This document shows positions 1 to 4,589 of a stretch of DNA of 7,044 nucleotides, piece by piece (position 1 is the stretch's first letter; each line of letters opens with the position of its first letter). Source of the stretch: Candidatus Nitrosopolaris rasttigaisensis (GTDB lineage Archaea; Thermoproteota; Nitrososphaeria; Nitrososphaerales; Nitrososphaeraceae); NCBI GenBank assembly GCA_933226995.1, contig CAKOFP010000031.1, positions 1 through 7,044 on the forward strand, written 5' to 3'. The translations under genes and the position numbers were made by a program. A model generated the notes under the pieces. It made no database searches. It saw only the letters and a program-made list of their open reading frames with translations, and had not been told where the DNA came from.

Positions 1-52
1 AAGTCTAGGTGATTTTTCTTGAGTTTATATGTTGTTTGCAATTTTCCCCATC

Positions 53-81
53 TGTAAACAAAATGTTTACAACTGTTTACA
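53..81. repeat. Phased array of three TGTWWACA palindromes (locus 1)
   Basis: Three 8-bp palindromic sites are visible: TGTAAACA at 53-60, TGTTTACA at 64-71 and TGTTTACA at 74-81. They start 11 and 10 bp apart, about one helical turn, so bound proteins would lie on the same DNA face. The array ends two bases before an AATCCGCGA motif and a TATA-like box. The same site type recurs as a five-member array at 3602-3662. Regulator binding is inferred; the repeats themselves are directly seen. Confidence 0.7.
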
Positions 82-82
82 A

Positions 83-121
83 AATCCGCGAACCGAACAT
101 TTTAAGATAAAATCGCGGATT
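83..121. promoter_or_regulatory. AATCCGCGA/TCGCGGATT dyad centred on a TATA-like box
   Basis: AATCCGCGA (83-91) and its exact reverse complement TCGCGGATT (113-121) form a 9-bp inverted repeat whose centre (position 102) falls at the edge of the TATA-like TTTTAAGA at 100-107. A regulator bound to both arms would straddle the promoter. If the box is used rightwards, transcription would start near 130, but no convincing ORF begins there. Any product could be a small RNA, possibly ending near the T5 run at 260-264, or a long leader. Confidence 0.5.
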
Positions 122-390
122 GAATGCGTTTTGTATTGGTCGTGCACACACAATTAACAAGAGCTTGCAACGGTGTATACTGGCGATTAGATAATTTCTT
201 GGCTATCGGTACATCCTTCTAAATCACTGATAGGCTCACTCCCCTTTCTCTCTGCCGAGTTTTTGGATAATCATACGCTAGCGGCAACGAAAACAAGTCA
301 TTTTGTAGCCTTTGTTAATCTAAGGTACGGCTGCTAAATAATATACTCTAGCAAGGACTGATACCGGTTCTCAGATTACCTCATCTGGAA
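122..390. other. Noncoding stretch upstream of the moa genes
   Basis: No ORF with recognisable features lies here on either strand. The stretch holds a weak stem (CGAT-T-AG at 184-190 against CTATCG at 203-208), a pyrimidine-rich patch around 238-252 and a T5 run at 260-264. An AT-rich TATA-like segment lies near 336-346. If the dyad-controlled promoter at 83-121 is real, 130-265 would be its transcript. Nothing further can be supported. Confidence 0.35.
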
Positions 391-678
391 GTGCTACCCA
401 GCAGGACCATCACTTCCCAACATATTCATCTCCAAAATATTAAGAATTATCAGATTAATTTTAGACTCGGACCTTTTAGCATACACGTTCTGGACAAAAA
501 AGAGTTGGAAGTGAAAGCAAATAATTTTATACACAACTTACCAAAAATAGACACCAAAGTGACATATGTATGTGGACTAACTAGATTGGAATATTGCACT
601 ATGCCGTCACATACGAACAATTCTTTCATATGTAGTGGTCAAAATATTCCGTGTGAAGAACATAGAAGTGGTTTTTGA
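391..678 (+). CDS. Doubtful hypothetical ORF upstream of moaD
   Basis: A 95-codon frame opens at a GTG and stays open from an in-frame stop at 349-351 to TGA at 676-678. I do not recognise the product. It has no membrane segment, no repeated motif and scattered cysteines, and no Shine-Dalgarno site precedes the GTG. In favour: it is the longest plus-strand frame before moaD, points the same way and ends 5 bases before the moaD ATG. Against: the likely moaD TATA box lies inside it, and the start is weak. It may be a chance frame or a decayed gene. Confidence 0.2.
   Translation: MLPSRTITSQHIHLQNIKNYQINFRLGPFSIHVLDKKELEVKANNFIHNLPKIDTKVTYVCGLTRLEYCTMPSHTNNSFICSGQNIPCEEHRSGF
641..648 (+). promoter_or_regulatory. 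TATA-like box of moaD-moaE
   Basis: AAAATATT at 641-648 is centred about 40 bases before the ATG at 684. With the archaeal TATA-to-start-site spacing of about 26 bases, transcription would begin near 671, giving a leader of about 13 bases. This position supports the ATG at 684 as the moaD start over the TTG at 675. Promoter use is inferred from position only. Confidence 0.35.
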
Positions 679-683
679 TCGCG

Positions 684-971
684 ATGAAAAGAGCCCCCCG
701 AATCGAAAATAAAGTCATATCAACTATTAAGGTTAACGTGCTATACTTTGCCCAAGTACGAGAGGCTACTGGCATACGGGAGGAGAAAGTAATGTTGGTA
801 AAGGACTCAACCGTAGACAACCTAATTTCAAAAATCAAGGAGAATCACCCCAGGATTCTGCGGCTCAACGAAAATATTCAGTTAGCTGTAAATTGCAATA
901 TAGGTGGCAAGAATTTGTCTTTGAAGGAAGGGGATCAAATTGCAGTCTTCCCACCGGTAGCTGGAGGGTAA
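684..971 (+). CDS. moaD: MoaD, small sulfur-carrier subunit of molybdopterin synthase
   Basis: A 95-residue ubiquitin-fold sulfur carrier. In molybdenum-cofactor synthesis the C-terminal glycine of MoaD is converted to a thiocarboxylate, which donates sulfur to precursor Z inside the MoaD-MoaE complex in the cytoplasm. The sequence shows the family core VNVLYFAQVREATG at residues 17-30, a GDQIAVFPPVAGG tail and the diagnostic terminal Gly-Gly. The first 15 or so residues extend beyond the usual start of the fold. An in-frame TTG at 675 would add three residues, but the ATG at 684 is preferred because of the upstream TATA box. moaE follows 14 bases later and the two are very likely co-transcribed. 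The Gly-Gly codons read GGAGGG, which also resembles a ribosome-binding site for moaE. Identity is confident; the exact start less so. Confidence 0.93.
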   Translation: MKRAPRIENKVISTIKVNVLYFAQVREATGIREEKVMLVKDSTVDNLISKIKENHPRILRLNENIQLAVNCNIGGKNLSLKEGDQIAVFPPVAGG

Positions 972-985
972 TAGTAGTCTTGTGT

Positions 986-1444
986 GTGGAATTTAAAGAC
1001 AAACAGAGTCATGCGAAAAGGATCACGGCCTCAAAGATACTGCCACATAAAATCCTAAATTCAGTGAATGATAAGAATGCTGGAGCTACTGCTATATTCT
1101 TTGGAACTGTTCGAGAGCATAGTGATATGGGCAAGATCATAGGGATGACCTATGAATCATATTTAGAAATGGCCGAGGACAGAATGAAAAGGATCGAAAG
1201 CAGTATCTCACGCAAATGGAACATCAAAAGAGTCAAAATGATTCATAGGGTAGGAGACCTTTCAGTAGGGGACGTGAGTATAGCAGTGGCAGTTTCGGCG
1301 CCTCACAGATCCGAGGCATTTAGTGCATGCCGTTACGCGATTGAAAAAATAAAACGTGAAGTTCCGATCTGGAAGAAGGAAAGGATTGTTGGAGGGAAAG
1401 AGAGATGGGTAAAAGGGCTAGATTCTAGAAAATACGGAGAATGA
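986..1444 (+). CDS. moaE: MoaE, large catalytic subunit of molybdopterin synthase
   Basis: MoaE forms the heterotetrameric molybdopterin synthase with MoaD and inserts two sulfurs into precursor Z to give the dithiolene of molybdopterin. With the GTG start at 986 the protein has 152 residues, the normal family length. Family signatures in order are FFGTVREH (about 38-45), HRVGDLSVGD (87-96), SAPHRSEAF (104-112), PIWKKE (127-132, with the lysine expected in the active site) and GGKERWV (136-142). The frame is open upstream to 893, but that part overlaps moaD out of frame and has no MoaE character. A TTG at 980 is an alternative start, 12 bases after GGAGG at 963-967. It ends 23 bases from the convergent end of moaC-moaB, leaving almost no room for separate terminators. 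Confidence 0.93.
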   Translation: MEFKDKQSHAKRITASKILPHKILNSVNDKNAGATAIFFGTVREHSDMGKIIGMTYESYLEMAEDRMKRIESSISRKWNIKRVKMIHRVGDLSVGDVSIAVAVSAPHRSEAFSACRYAIEKIKREVPIWKKERIVGGKERWVKGLDSRKYGE

Positions 1445-1467
1445 CGAGCAAACCAGGTCCTAGCAGA

Positions 1468-2379
1468 TCAGGAATGTTTGTGATTCTCTAAAACTTCAAA
1501 GGCATGATTGATACCTGGAAATAAGGAATCCAAAGATTCTGAGACTCCCTTTACATTCCCGGGTAGATTCACTATTATTGTCTTTGATCGAACACCCGCT
1601 ACACCTCTTGATAGCATCGAAGAAGGTGTCCTCCGTTGACCATGAGCTCGGAGAATCTCTGCTACGCCCAGAAGGTTTTTCTCCAATATGTTCGAAGTTG
1701 CATCGGGAGTGACGTCACGTGAACCAATGCCTGTCCCGCCGCTAGTTAAAACCAGATCTACCTTCAATTCATCGCACAACATTGTCAGCTCTGTTTTAAT
1801 AGTCCCAACACTGTCAGGAACCACTTTATAATATGTTACATCGAAGCCCTCTTTTTTTAACCGGTCCACAAGAAGTTTCCCAGATCGGTCTTGTCTCTTG
1901 CGTCGAGAATCACTTGTCACGAGCACTCCTGCTCTTAGCTTTCTGTCTTGGATTTGGTACATTTGTTTGAGCCCCCCCTCTTTTTTTATGACTCTTATCG
2001 ATTCTATAGAAATCGAATCGTCAACAGACTTTAGCATGTCATAGATTGTCAATGCCGCTACCGCAGCAGAGGTTAGAGCTTCCATTTCGACGCCAGTTTT
2101 CCATATACTTTTTACTTGTGTTATAACTTTGACGGATTCTGTTCCAATCGTTACGCTTACTTTTACATCATCTATCGGAATTGGATGACAATATGGTATC
2201 AAATCTGAAGTCCGCTTCGCAGCCATCGTTGCCGACAAAGACGCCGCATCGACGATGTTACCCTTGGGCGATTTTCCCTCTTTAATCAAGCGAATGGTTT
2301 GTTTACTCATAGTTACATTAGCTTCCGCAATAGCTGCGCGCAATGTATCTGGCTTATTGCTGACGTCGATCATCCCCAT
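1468..2379 (-). CDS. moaCB: MoaC-MoaB fusion, bifunctional molybdenum-cofactor biosynthesis protein
   Basis: Two cofactor enzymes lie in one 303-residue chain. Residues 1 to about 145 are MoaC (cyclic pyranopterin monophosphate synthase): SPKGNIVDAASLSA with Lys39, CHP at 64-66, and KTGVEMEALTSAAVAALTIY followed by DMLK at 94-117. These match the Lys51, His77, Asp128 and Lys131 positions of E. coli MoaC. Residues 150-303 are a MoaB/Mog domain that adenylylates molybdopterin: GVLVTSD at 151-157, SGGTGIGSRDVTPDAT at 213-228 and NLPGNVKG at 271-278. The linker is only a few residues. The ATG at 2379 gives MGMIDVS, the usual MoaC N-terminus; an ATG at 2373 and a TTG at 2394 are alternatives. It converges on moaDE, so the pathway genes form a local cluster on opposite strands. 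No catalytic position looks lost. Confidence 0.93.
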   Translation of the reverse strand: MGMIDVSNKPDTLRAAIAEANVTMSKQTIRLIKEGKSPKGNIVDAASLSATMAAKRTSDLIPYCHPIPIDDVKVSVTIGTESVKVITQVKSIWKTGVEMEALTSAAVAALTIYDMLKSVDDSISIESIRVIKKEGGLKQMYQIQDRKLRAGVLVTSDSRRKRQDRSGKLLVDRLKKEGFDVTYYKVVPDSVGTIKTELTMLCDELKVDLVLTSGGTGIGSRDVTPDATSNILEKNLLGVAEILRAHGQRRTPSSMLSRGVAGVRSKTIIVNLPGNVKGVSESLDSLFPGINHAFEVLENHKHS

Positions 2380-2420
2380 TTGGGTTGGGTTCAATGGATA
2401 ATGACCAACACAAATTGGAC

Positions 2421-2430
2421 AATATTAAAT
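2421..2430 (-). promoter_or_regulatory. TATA box of the moaC-moaB fusion gene
   Basis: On the minus strand this reads ATTTAATATT, close to the archaeal TATA consensus. Its centre lies about 27 bases before position 2398, so the transcript would have a leader of about 20 bases to the ATG at 2379, or be nearly leaderless for the TTG at 2394. Confidence 0.45.
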
Positions 2431-2471
2431 GTAGAGCTAAATCAGAGGGTACCACAGTGCTTGTCTCATTT

Positions 2472-2507
2472 TTCTTAATTCTTGCTAGCTGAGATTGATA
2501 TTAAGAA
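2472..2507. repeat. 8-bp inverted repeat between the moaC-moaB gene and the membrane-protein gene
   Basis: TTCTTAAT at 2472-2479 is the exact reverse complement of ATTAAGAA at 2500-2507, with a 20-base spacer. It lies in the 200-bp gap between the moaC-moaB start and the end of the two-helix membrane-protein gene. It could be an operator upstream of moaC-moaB or a weak transcript-end hairpin; the sequence does not decide. Confidence 0.3.
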
Positions 2508-2597
2508 CTCGAAACTATTGCCGATGGAGAGAAACCGGATTTCGCTGAGTTACCATGTATGAAGAGATAGCTTTCATAAAACGGCCCTACCCCGTAT

Positions 2598-2846
2598 CTA
2601 TAGGTGCAATTTTCTTGCTGCGTAGAATTCTTTAAGCTTGCTTAATGCCATTATGAATAATAGCACTACTCCTACAGCTATTAGTGCTTGGATTGATGAC
2701 ATAATTAACTTATCAGATCTTTCTCCTCCTTTAAACAAGAGTTGTACTGAGGGTACAAGAGTTACGAGAAATGCTGCGACTGCTAATACCATTAGCCAGA
2801 TTATGGTAATAAATACGATTAAAGCCGCCAGCCTCAAACAGCCCAA
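2598..2846 (-). CDS. Small two-helix membrane protein of unknown function
   Basis: I do not recognise this 82-residue protein. It contains two strongly hydrophobic segments, about residues 6-32 (LAALIVFITIIWLMVLAVAA is the core) and 50-68 (IQALIAVGVVLLFIMAL). They are separated by a short polar loop with KGGERSDK. The C-terminus is basic (KLKEFYAARKLHL), so both ends probably face the cytoplasm. The start is a TTG with no better in-frame alternative and no Shine-Dalgarno site. It follows the 40-residue ORF by 26 bases on the same strand and is probably co-transcribed from the promoter near 3062-3070, sharing regulation with the divergent ribbon-helix-helix gene. The hydrophobic pattern makes a chance frame unlikely. 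Confidence 0.6.
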   Translation of the reverse strand: MGCLRLAALIVFITIIWLMVLAVAAFLVTLVPSVQLLFKGGERSDKLIMSSIQALIAVGVVLLFIMALSKLKEFYAARKLHL

Positions 2847-2872
2847 AATATGTACATGTATGAAATAAAAGG

Positions 2873-2995
2873 TTATTCATTATTGCCAATAAAGTTCAGA
2901 GAAGTTTCATAGTCAAGACAAGGAGTTTTAGAGTTGTAAATTGCATTGGCTGGGGGTACGCTGGGCATGGTAGGGGAAAAATCCAACTGGTGCAT
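2873..2995 (-). CDS. 40-residue hypothetical peptide with a strong Shine-Dalgarno site
   Basis: The product is not recognised. The frame runs from ATG at 2995 to TAA at 2873 and begins MHQLDFSPTMPSVPPANAIY; the peptide is proline-containing and mildly acidic, with no membrane helix. The frame is open upstream to a TTG at 3073, but the ATG is chosen because AGGAG (minus strand, at 3003-3007) lies seven bases before it, an optimal ribosome-binding distance. The two-helix membrane protein follows 26 bases downstream. It may act as a leader peptide or small partner of that protein; this is inference. No length or composition feature proves translation. Confidence 0.4.
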   Translation of the reverse strand: MHQLDFSPTMPSVPPANAIYNSKTPCLDYETSLNFIGNNE

Positions 2996-3002
2996 GATAT
3001 TT

Positions 3003-3007
3003 CTCCT
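3003..3007 (-). promoter_or_regulatory. Shine-Dalgarno site of the 40-residue ORF
   Basis: The minus strand reads AAAGGAGAAATATCATG, with AGGAG seven bases before the ATG at 2995. It is the best-placed ribosome-binding site I saw in the window, and it decides this start over the upstream TTG. Confidence 0.5.
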
Positions 3008-3061
3008 TTCAAAATTCGACTTTGAAAGATTCTTGCGGATTGGACAATAGGGATTTTGATC

Positions 3062-3070
3062 AAATATACT
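3062..3070 (-). promoter_or_regulatory. TATA box of the minus-strand small-ORF pair
   Basis: The minus strand reads AGTATATTT here. A start site about 26 bases on, near 3040, would give a leader of about 45 bases carrying the AGGAG site. A TGGTAT half-site lies directly upstream (ATACCA on the plus strand at 3075-3080). Confidence 0.4.
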
Positions 3071-3074
3071 CAAT

Positions 3075-3144
3075 ATACCATCTATCTCTAATATGCCAGT
3101 AAACTTATATGACTTCTGGTATCACAGATATACTGAACATACCA
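3075..3144. promoter_or_regulatory. Four TGGTAT-type half-sites in the divergent promoter region
   Basis: ATACCA occurs at 3075-3080 and 3139-3144, its complement TGGTAT at 3117-3122 and a one-mismatch ATGCCA at 3093-3098. The middle two form an inverted repeat (ATGCCAG at 3093-3099 and CTGGTAT at 3116-3122, 23 bp apart), with the TATA-like TTATAT at 3105-3110 between the arms. Such paired half-sites suit a dimeric ribbon-helix-helix protein, and one is encoded immediately downstream. Binding is inferred. Confidence 0.45.
3104..3111 (+). promoter_or_regulatory. TATA box of the ribbon-helix-helix gene
   Basis: CTTATATG is centred about 27 bases before position 3135, giving a leader of about 12 bases to the ATG at 3147. 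This supports the ATG at 3147 over the upstream in-frame ATA and ATG codons, which would fall before the expected transcript start. Confidence 0.45.
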
Positions 3145-3146
3145 CA

Positions 3147-3293
3147 ATGACTTCAACTATGAAGATCACAGAGGGGACTAAAAGAGCACTTCTGAAGATA
3201 GGCGCAGAGTATACAGTAAAAGACGGGAAAGAGAGGACCCTAGAAGCAGTTGTTAAATTGCTTATTGAAGAACACAAACGCAAAGGTAAGTGA
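3147..3293 (+). CDS. Small ribbon-helix-helix-like DNA-binding protein
   Basis: A 48-residue protein with the layout of a minimal ribbon-helix-helix (Arc/MetJ/antitoxin-like) domain. A short strand (TMKIT, 4-8) is followed by a helix (EGTKRALLKIGAEY, 9-22), a charged turn (KDGKER) and a second amphipathic helix (TLEAVVKLLIEEHKRK, 31-46). In this fold the paired strands of a dimer read the DNA major groove. The frame extends upstream to 3093, but the TATA box at 3104-3111 makes ATG 3147 the better start; ATG 3159 is also possible. Repeated TGGTAT half-sites surround its own promoter and that of the divergent small-ORF pair, so autoregulation and control of the neighbours are plausible. No canonical toxin gene lies beside it. 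The fold is inferred from pattern only. Confidence 0.65.
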   Translation: MTSTMKITEGTKRALLKIGAEYTVKDGKERTLEAVVKLLIEEHKRKGK

Positions 3294-3294
3294 A

Positions 3295-3308
3295 CTGACG
3301 GACGTCAG
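3295..3308. repeat. CTGACG/CGTCAG palindrome directly after the regulator gene
   Basis: CTGACG (3295-3300) and CGTCAG (3303-3308) form a perfect inverted repeat with two spacer bases, starting one base after the TGA stop at 3291-3293. It could be a small hairpin at the transcript end, although no T-run follows, or a protein-binding palindrome. Confidence 0.4.
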
Positions 3309-3601
3309 TAGAGGTCCACCCACTCATTTTGGCATATATTCAGAGAAAGTGAAGCTGACATATCTGCATATTAGAATGCATCATTATGCATATTTCATTT
3401 CCTTTGACTAATTTATGAGCGGGTGCCGTAACTCTTTGATCCTTTCCAACGAAGAGTTGTATCTCCATCACGCAAGCAGCTGTTCAATCCAGGTTCAACC
3501 TTTAAGCCACGTGATTTCAGATTTGGTTTCAAAATATCCATGTCCGAGTCGGAAGATTGCCCGAATTCCAAGCTACCAAATCTCATTTCTATAAATACGC
3601 T
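3309..3601. other. Noncoding stretch with three phased ATGCAT-type sites
   Basis: No credible gene is seen. TGCAT elements start at 3365, 3377 and 3387 (12 and 10 bp apart), within ATGCAT palindromes at 3376-3381 and 3386-3391. A 119-codon minus-strand frame covers part of this stretch and continues to 3772, but it lacks any recognisable motif and overlaps the repeat arrays, so it is not called. Confidence 0.35.
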
Positions 3602-3662
3602 TGTATACAGATTGTTTACAGATTTGGCGCTTTGTTTACAACCGTATACAATTCTGTAAACA
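3602..3662. repeat. Phased array of five TGTWWACA-type palindromes (locus 2)
   Basis: Sites are TGTATACA (3602-3609), TGTTTACA (3613-3620), TGTTTACA (3633-3640), CGTATACA (3643-3650, one mismatch) and TGTAAACA (3655-3662). Start-to-start steps are 11, 20, 10 and 12 bp, close to whole helical turns, so all five face one side of the DNA. Locus 1 at 53-81 has the same motif with 11 and 10 bp steps. Both arrays lie next to CGCG/ATCCGC elements and a TATA-like box. The likely role is a cooperative protein-binding site (regulator, nucleoid protein or replication/partition factor). Confidence 0.7.
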
Positions 3663-3665
3663 TGA

Positions 3666-3840
3666 GTGCGGATCCTAGATAGAACTAACCCGATTCTCAC
3701 CCTGTCCGCGCGGATTATGTCATTTTCCGCTATGGATTGTATCATTTTGGACAAGCACCCACATATAGGCATCTAGTGTCATTCAGGTGCGAATCCGCAC
3801 TAAATCCGCGCGAATTCACGCGAATACATAAAAGTCCGCG
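3666..3840. repeat. Array of ATCCGC/CGCGAAT elements around a TATA-like box
   Basis: Elements are GTGCGGAT (3666-3673), the palindrome TCCGCGCGGA (3705-3714), the inverted repeat GTGCGAATCCGCAC (3787-3800), AATCCGCG (3803-3810), CGCGAAT at 3809-3815 and again at 3819-3825 (10 bp apart), and GTCCGCG (3834-3840). ATCCGC starts at 3793 and 3804 are 11 bp apart. The last two elements flank the TATA-like ACATAAAAG at 3826-3834, as AATCCGCGA/TCGCGGATT flanks the TATA box at locus 1. GTGCGGAT at 3666-3673 is the reverse complement of ATCCGCAC at 3793-3800, so a DNA loop is possible. Confidence 0.6.
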
Positions 3841-3855
3841 CTAATCCAAATCCCC

Positions 3856-3985
3856 CGTTTATCTACGGTTGAGTTACAGTGGTTTCCCACATTCACGCTA
3901 AGAAGGTCACGCAAGTGCCGTAATCTTCTTTACATGATGTTGATTCTTCTGTCTGGGTATTCTGTTATTCTTCTTTTTTCTTTGC
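3856..3985 (+). ncRNA. Candidate structured small RNA
   Basis: This is a weak prediction. A TATA-like ACATAAAAG at 3826-3834 would start transcription near 3856. The following sequence can form GTGG-TTTC-CCAC (3879-3890) and a stem GGTCAC/GTGCC with a bulged T and a GCAA tetraloop (3905-3919), a classic stable GNRA hairpin. A T-rich tract (about 3961-3983, including a run of six T) would suit an archaeal terminator. No ORF of useful length lies in this interval. I cannot match it to RNase P, SRP or box C/D RNA. The end coordinates are approximate. Confidence 0.25.
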
Positions 3986-4560
3986 TCAGGACTCTTCTTT
4001 TTCGTGTTGTGCGATACTCCAGATGCAATTTAAAAGCCATTCCATATCATCCGTTGCCCTATATACGAGGCATCTTCATACCTCTTTCATGATAGATCAG
4101 GGTATATTGCTATAATCAAAGAATTACTCAGGTCTTGGTGTATTTTTCCTATTACCTCTGCGTTCATGGAAAACACAAATAGCAAACTTGGGCCTGAGTC
4201 TAGTTCAGCCATTCTATTTTTACTCTTCCGTACATTCCTGCTGGAGAACTGAAATGACAGTCGGGATATACTTGAAAATTCAACCGAACTTAACCTACTT
4301 ATCTAATTCTTTGAAAGAAGTAATATAGACGCAGTATAACCAGATAATAAGGACTACCATGAAGACTACCATGAACTAGGTCCTAAATTCTTCCCGGCCA
4401 TGCAACGCCGGAAGCGATCGGCAGCTTTTTTCGCTTTGATCCTGGAACGAAATCACCCCTGATCTATCAGCTGATAAACCAAGCAATTCCATGTAAATGA
4501 CTCGTCGCGTCAGTTAGAAGCCTACATAGAAAATATTCCAAGGTTAATTTTCGCAGGGAA
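3986..4560. other. Noncoding stretch, no recognised gene
   Basis: Pyrimidine-rich DNA continues to about 4008. Very short plus-strand frames exist (for example ATG at 4166, 28 codons, and ATG at 4254, 24 codons), but they show no motif and are not called. A 12-base tandem duplication (GACTACCATGAA at 4352-4363 and 4364-4375) and two consecutive hairpins at 4394-4436 are the only structures I could support. Confidence 0.4.
4394..4436. repeat. Two consecutive inverted repeats
   Basis: CCGGC (4394-4398) pairs with GCCGG (4407-4411) across an 8-base loop. AAGCGA (4412-4417) pairs with TCGCTT (4431-4436), and the second loop contains a T-run. The two stems abut exactly. On the plus strand they could be a transcript-end structure or part of an RNA; no gene directly upstream claims them. 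Confidence 0.35.
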
Positions 4561-4567
4561 TTTAAAT
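4561..4567 (+). promoter_or_regulatory. TATA box of the zinc-finger gene
   Basis: TTTAAAT at 4561-4567 is centred 26 bases before the ATG at 4590, the spacing expected for a leaderless archaeal transcript. This supports both the gene and its start. Confidence 0.5.
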
Positions 4568-4589
4568 GACAAATGACTAGGAAAGTGAC

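Noticed and set aside
626..838. A 70-codon minus-strand frame
   Set aside because: It is antisense to the N-terminal half of moaD, whose product matches its family clearly.
893..985. Extending moaE upstream to a TTG at 893
   Set aside because: The extension would overlap moaD by about 80 bases in another frame and has no MoaE-like sequence; the protein already reaches normal length from 986.
2638..2868. A 76-codon plus-strand frame
   Set aside because: It is antisense to the two-helix membrane protein; the latter has a coherent hydrophobic pattern, whereas this frame does not.
3413..3772. A 119-codon minus-strand frame
   Set aside because: It has no recognisable domain, no hydrophobic or helical pattern typical of a real protein, and it covers the TGTWWACA and part of the CGCG arrays. 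The repeats explain the DNA better than coding does.
3602..3840. A CRISPR array
   Set aside because: The repeated units are 8-bp palindromes at 10-20 bp steps without the long identical repeats and regular unique spacers of CRISPR, and no cas gene is present.
4166..4252. A 28-codon plus-strand frame beginning MENTNSKLG
   Set aside because: It has no promoter at the right distance, no ribosome-binding site and no motif.
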